Positions 62,521-64,000 of a stretch of DNA of 64,000 nt are shown here, piece by piece. The notes below the pieces were generated by a model. The model had not been told where the DNA came from. It did not search any database and saw nothing but the letters and a program-made list of their open reading frames with translations. Origin of the DNA: Oceanobacillus salinisoli (GTDB lineage Bacteria; Bacillota; Bacilli; Bacillales; Amphibacillaceae); contig NZ_WOFB01000002.1 in the NCBI RefSeq assembly GCF_009733865.1, forward strand, positions 124,001 through 188,000, read 5' to 3'. The position numbers were made by a program, and so were the translations under genes. Every line of letters starts with the position of its first letter. Position 1 is the first letter of the stretch.

Positions 62521-63727
62521 TTCCCATGCGTTTTATAAAAAGCGTTTGTCTGCCCATATGAAGGAATTGGGGCGCTACTTGCGCTATATATTGAATGGGC
62601 ATATGGTTATTGTCATTTTCTTTTTAATATCGACTTTAGCTGTATATTATCAACAAGTCCTAACCAAGCTGCCGGAGTATTTTCCCACAGCTTTAATCAT
62701 TGGAATATTATTTGGCTTGATAGCAAGCTATAGTCCTGTTCGTACGTTGTTAAAAGAGCCTGATTTAGTTTTTCTCATCGTTGCTGAAGATAAAATGGAT
62801 GCTTATTTTCGCAATTCGTTAATATATAGCTTTGTCATTCAACTGTATGCCATCCTGCTTCTTGCGGCCGCCTTAGGTCCTTTATATTTCGCAACTTATC
62901 CAGACCGATCCGGAAATATGTATTTGCTAAGTATCCTGGTTTTGCTCATAATCAAGATAGCCAATCTATTTGCAAATTGGTGGATGCTTAAAGTAAGGGA
63001 TAAAAACATACGCCAGCTGGATATGCTAGTTAGAACACTATTGAGCATGGTAATTTTATATTTTGTTATACGAGGGGATCTTCTATTTGCGGGGATTACG
63101 ACCGTAATTTTCGTGCTGCTTTTTCTGTATGATTATACTTTTTCCAAAAAACAACACGGAATAAACTGGGATTTACTAATTGAAAAGGATCAGCACCGGT
63201 TACAGGCCTTTTATCGTTTTGCCAATATGTTTGCCGATGTTCCGCATTTAAAAGTTCGAGTGAAAAAGCGTCAATGGCTGGTTAATCTCGTTACGAAGGG
63301 TATTCCGTTTAAAAATAGCAATAGTTATGATTACTTATTTCGAATTACTTTTGTTCGAAGTGGGGAATATCTGGGGATGTACTTCCGTTTAATCGTTATA
63401 GGTGGTATATTTATCTATTTGATTCCAAACATTTGGATAAAAGTCATTTTCAGTATTTTGTTTATCTATTTAAGCACCTTCCAAATGATGGCTTTGTACC
63501 ATCATCATAGGACCAATATATGGCTAGATTTGTATCCTTTAGAATCAAAAGAACGGAAGCAATCGATTATTAAAATTTTATACCAGCTAAGCTTTATACA
63601 ATCCGTTCTATTTGCTCTGGTATTTATTGTGATACAGGATTACCTGGGCTTCCTGCTCGCATTAACAGGAGGCATATTATTTAGTGTGGTATTTATTAAT
63701 GGATATGTAAAAGCTAAATTAGCATGA
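62513..63727 (+). CDS. ecsB: ABC transporter permease EcsB
   Basis: Membrane partner of EcsA. The 404-aa protein has about eight to ten predicted spans, an N-terminal cytoplasmic segment (MFDSHAFYKKRLSAHMKELGRYL) and a cytoplasmic loop with YRFANMFADVPHLKVRVKKRQWL, both typical of EcsB. ATG 62513, inside ecsA, is used; the 23 residues upstream are the ecsA frame shadow. No ecsC follows; the IS1182-type element begins shortly after the stop. Confidence 0.93.
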   Translation: MFDSHAFYKKRLSAHMKELGRYLRYILNGHMVIVIFFLISTLAVYYQQVLTKLPEYFPTALIIGILFGLIASYSPVRTLLKEPDLVFLIVAEDKMDAYFRNSLIYSFVIQLYAILLLAAALGPLYFATYPDRSGNMYLLSILVLLIIKIANLFANWWMLKVRDKNIRQLDMLVRTLLSMVILYFVIRGDLLFAGITTVIFVLLFLYDYTFSKKQHGINWDLLIEKDQHRLQAFYRFANMFADVPHLKVRVKKRQWLVNLVTKGIPFKNSNSYDYLFRITFVRSGEYLGMYFRLIVIGGIFIYLIPNIWIKVIFSILFIYLSTFQMMALYHHHRTNIWLDLYPLESKERKQSIIKILYQLSFIQSVLFALVFIVIQDYLGFLLALTGGILFSVVFINGYVKAKLA

Positions 63728-63734
63728 AAAAGGA

Positions 63735-63787
63735 GAGAGGGAGTCCCTCTCTTCAGGCTGTCGAGAAACCCTCGGCAGCCTGTTTTA
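63735..63787 (+). terminator. Hairpins after ecsB, second possibly part of the IS end
   Basis: GAGAGGGA-G-TCCCTCTC is followed by CAGGCTG-TCGAGAAACCCTCGG-CAGCCTG and TTTTAATTT. They may terminate ecsAB. The second hairpin lies about 75 bp before the transposase start and may mark the element's left region. Confidence 0.65.
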
Positions 63788-63859
63788 ATTTAGAATACTT
63801 TAACAATTCACCGCGTTAATTTGGTATAATATAAGTAATAATAAAAGGCGGTGGTTAGG

Positions 63860-64000
63860 TTGTTTCATACAAGGAATAATACTCAAAATGAAGTAGAATT
63901 TGTTTGTCTTGAAGACTTGGTACCTCAGGATCATTTACTTCGTAAAATTGATAAATACATTGATTTTTCTTTTATTATAGATAAGGTAAAGCCGTATTAC
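63860..64000 (+). CDS. IS1182-family transposase, N-terminal fragment cut by window end
   Basis: From TTG 63860 the frame stays open to the last base, giving 47 residues: MFHTRNNTQNEVEFVCLEDL then VPQDHLLRKIDKYIDFSFI. The LEDLVPQDHLLRKID stretch is the characteristic start of IS1182-type (DDE) transposases. A TATAAT at 63825-63830 and AGGCGGTGG lie upstream. The rest is outside the window, so intactness is unknown. It lies just downstream of ecsB, where ecsC is found in B. subtilis. Confidence 0.8.
   Translation, partial: MFHTRNNTQNEVEFVCLEDLVPQDHLLRKIDKYIDFSFIIDKVKPYY

Overview
The window is chromosomal DNA from a low-GC, endospore-forming, Gram-positive bacterium of the family Bacillaceae. 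Sporulation genes support this: a gerA-type germinant-receptor operon, an alpha/beta-type SASP, a YhcN/YlaJ lipoprotein, YhaL and sigI-rsgI. Strong AGGAGG-type ribosome sites, frequent TTG/GTG starts and Bacillus gene order point the same way. A complete glycine-betaine importer (opuA) with an extra binding protein, two GbsR-type regulators and many Na+/cation and solute transporters suggest a salt-tolerant genus such as Oceanobacillus or Virgibacillus. The genus is an inference.

Layout. 1-7 kb: DNA repair (ogt), an amidase, trmL, a 33-aa membrane peptide with a possible CcpA site, and odhAB. 7-12.5 kb: purine-base and nucleoside permeases, a MATE exporter and murG. 13-17.5 kb: gerA-gerB-gerC and a beta-carbonic anhydrase. 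17.9-24 kb: a membrane-anchored HtrA-like protease, sigI-rsgI, yhdB, a YhcN lipoprotein and an M20 dipeptidase. 24-29.5 kb: an SDR reductase, a second methionine aminopeptidase, a corrinoid-type binding protein, and an NhaC transporter behind a T-box leader with an XRE-cupin regulator. 29.7-30.6 kb: a 45-copy, 20-bp tandem array, followed by azlCD. 31.6-41.8 kb: a CDF transporter, an IDEAL protein, an MFS permease, a zinc phospholipase C-like protein, fumC, a SASP, msmX, a PucR-type regulator, yheA and yhzD.

41.9-63.7 kb follows the Bacillus subtilis yha/prsA/ecs neighbourhood: yhaQ-yhaP, yhaO-yhaN, yhaM, yhaL, prsA, yhaJ, yhaI, yhaH, trpP, hit, ecsA-ecsB. It is interrupted by an opuA island (GbsR-type regulator, opuAA-AB-AC, and a second binding protein that is a circular permutant of OpuAC). 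The window ends inside an IS1182-type transposase.

Spaces between genes are full of repeats: a foldback element of about 240 bp (A, three copies plus a remnant), a structured repeat of about 320-370 bp (C, two copies), a terminator-like repeat (D, three copies), a Bacillaceae palindromic repeat (E), a smaller hairpin (F), HEARO/omega-RNA-like elements without a nearby nuclease gene (two plus a remnant), and tandem arrays with units of 20, about 21 and about 53 bp. The least explained items are the 20-bp array, in which every unit holds a tiny ORF overlapping the next by ATGA, and a candidate structured RNA between hit and ecsA closed by a perfect 14-bp stem. RNA-based control is visible as a probable tyrosine T-box (nhaC) and a TRAP-type triplet array over the trpP ribosome site.
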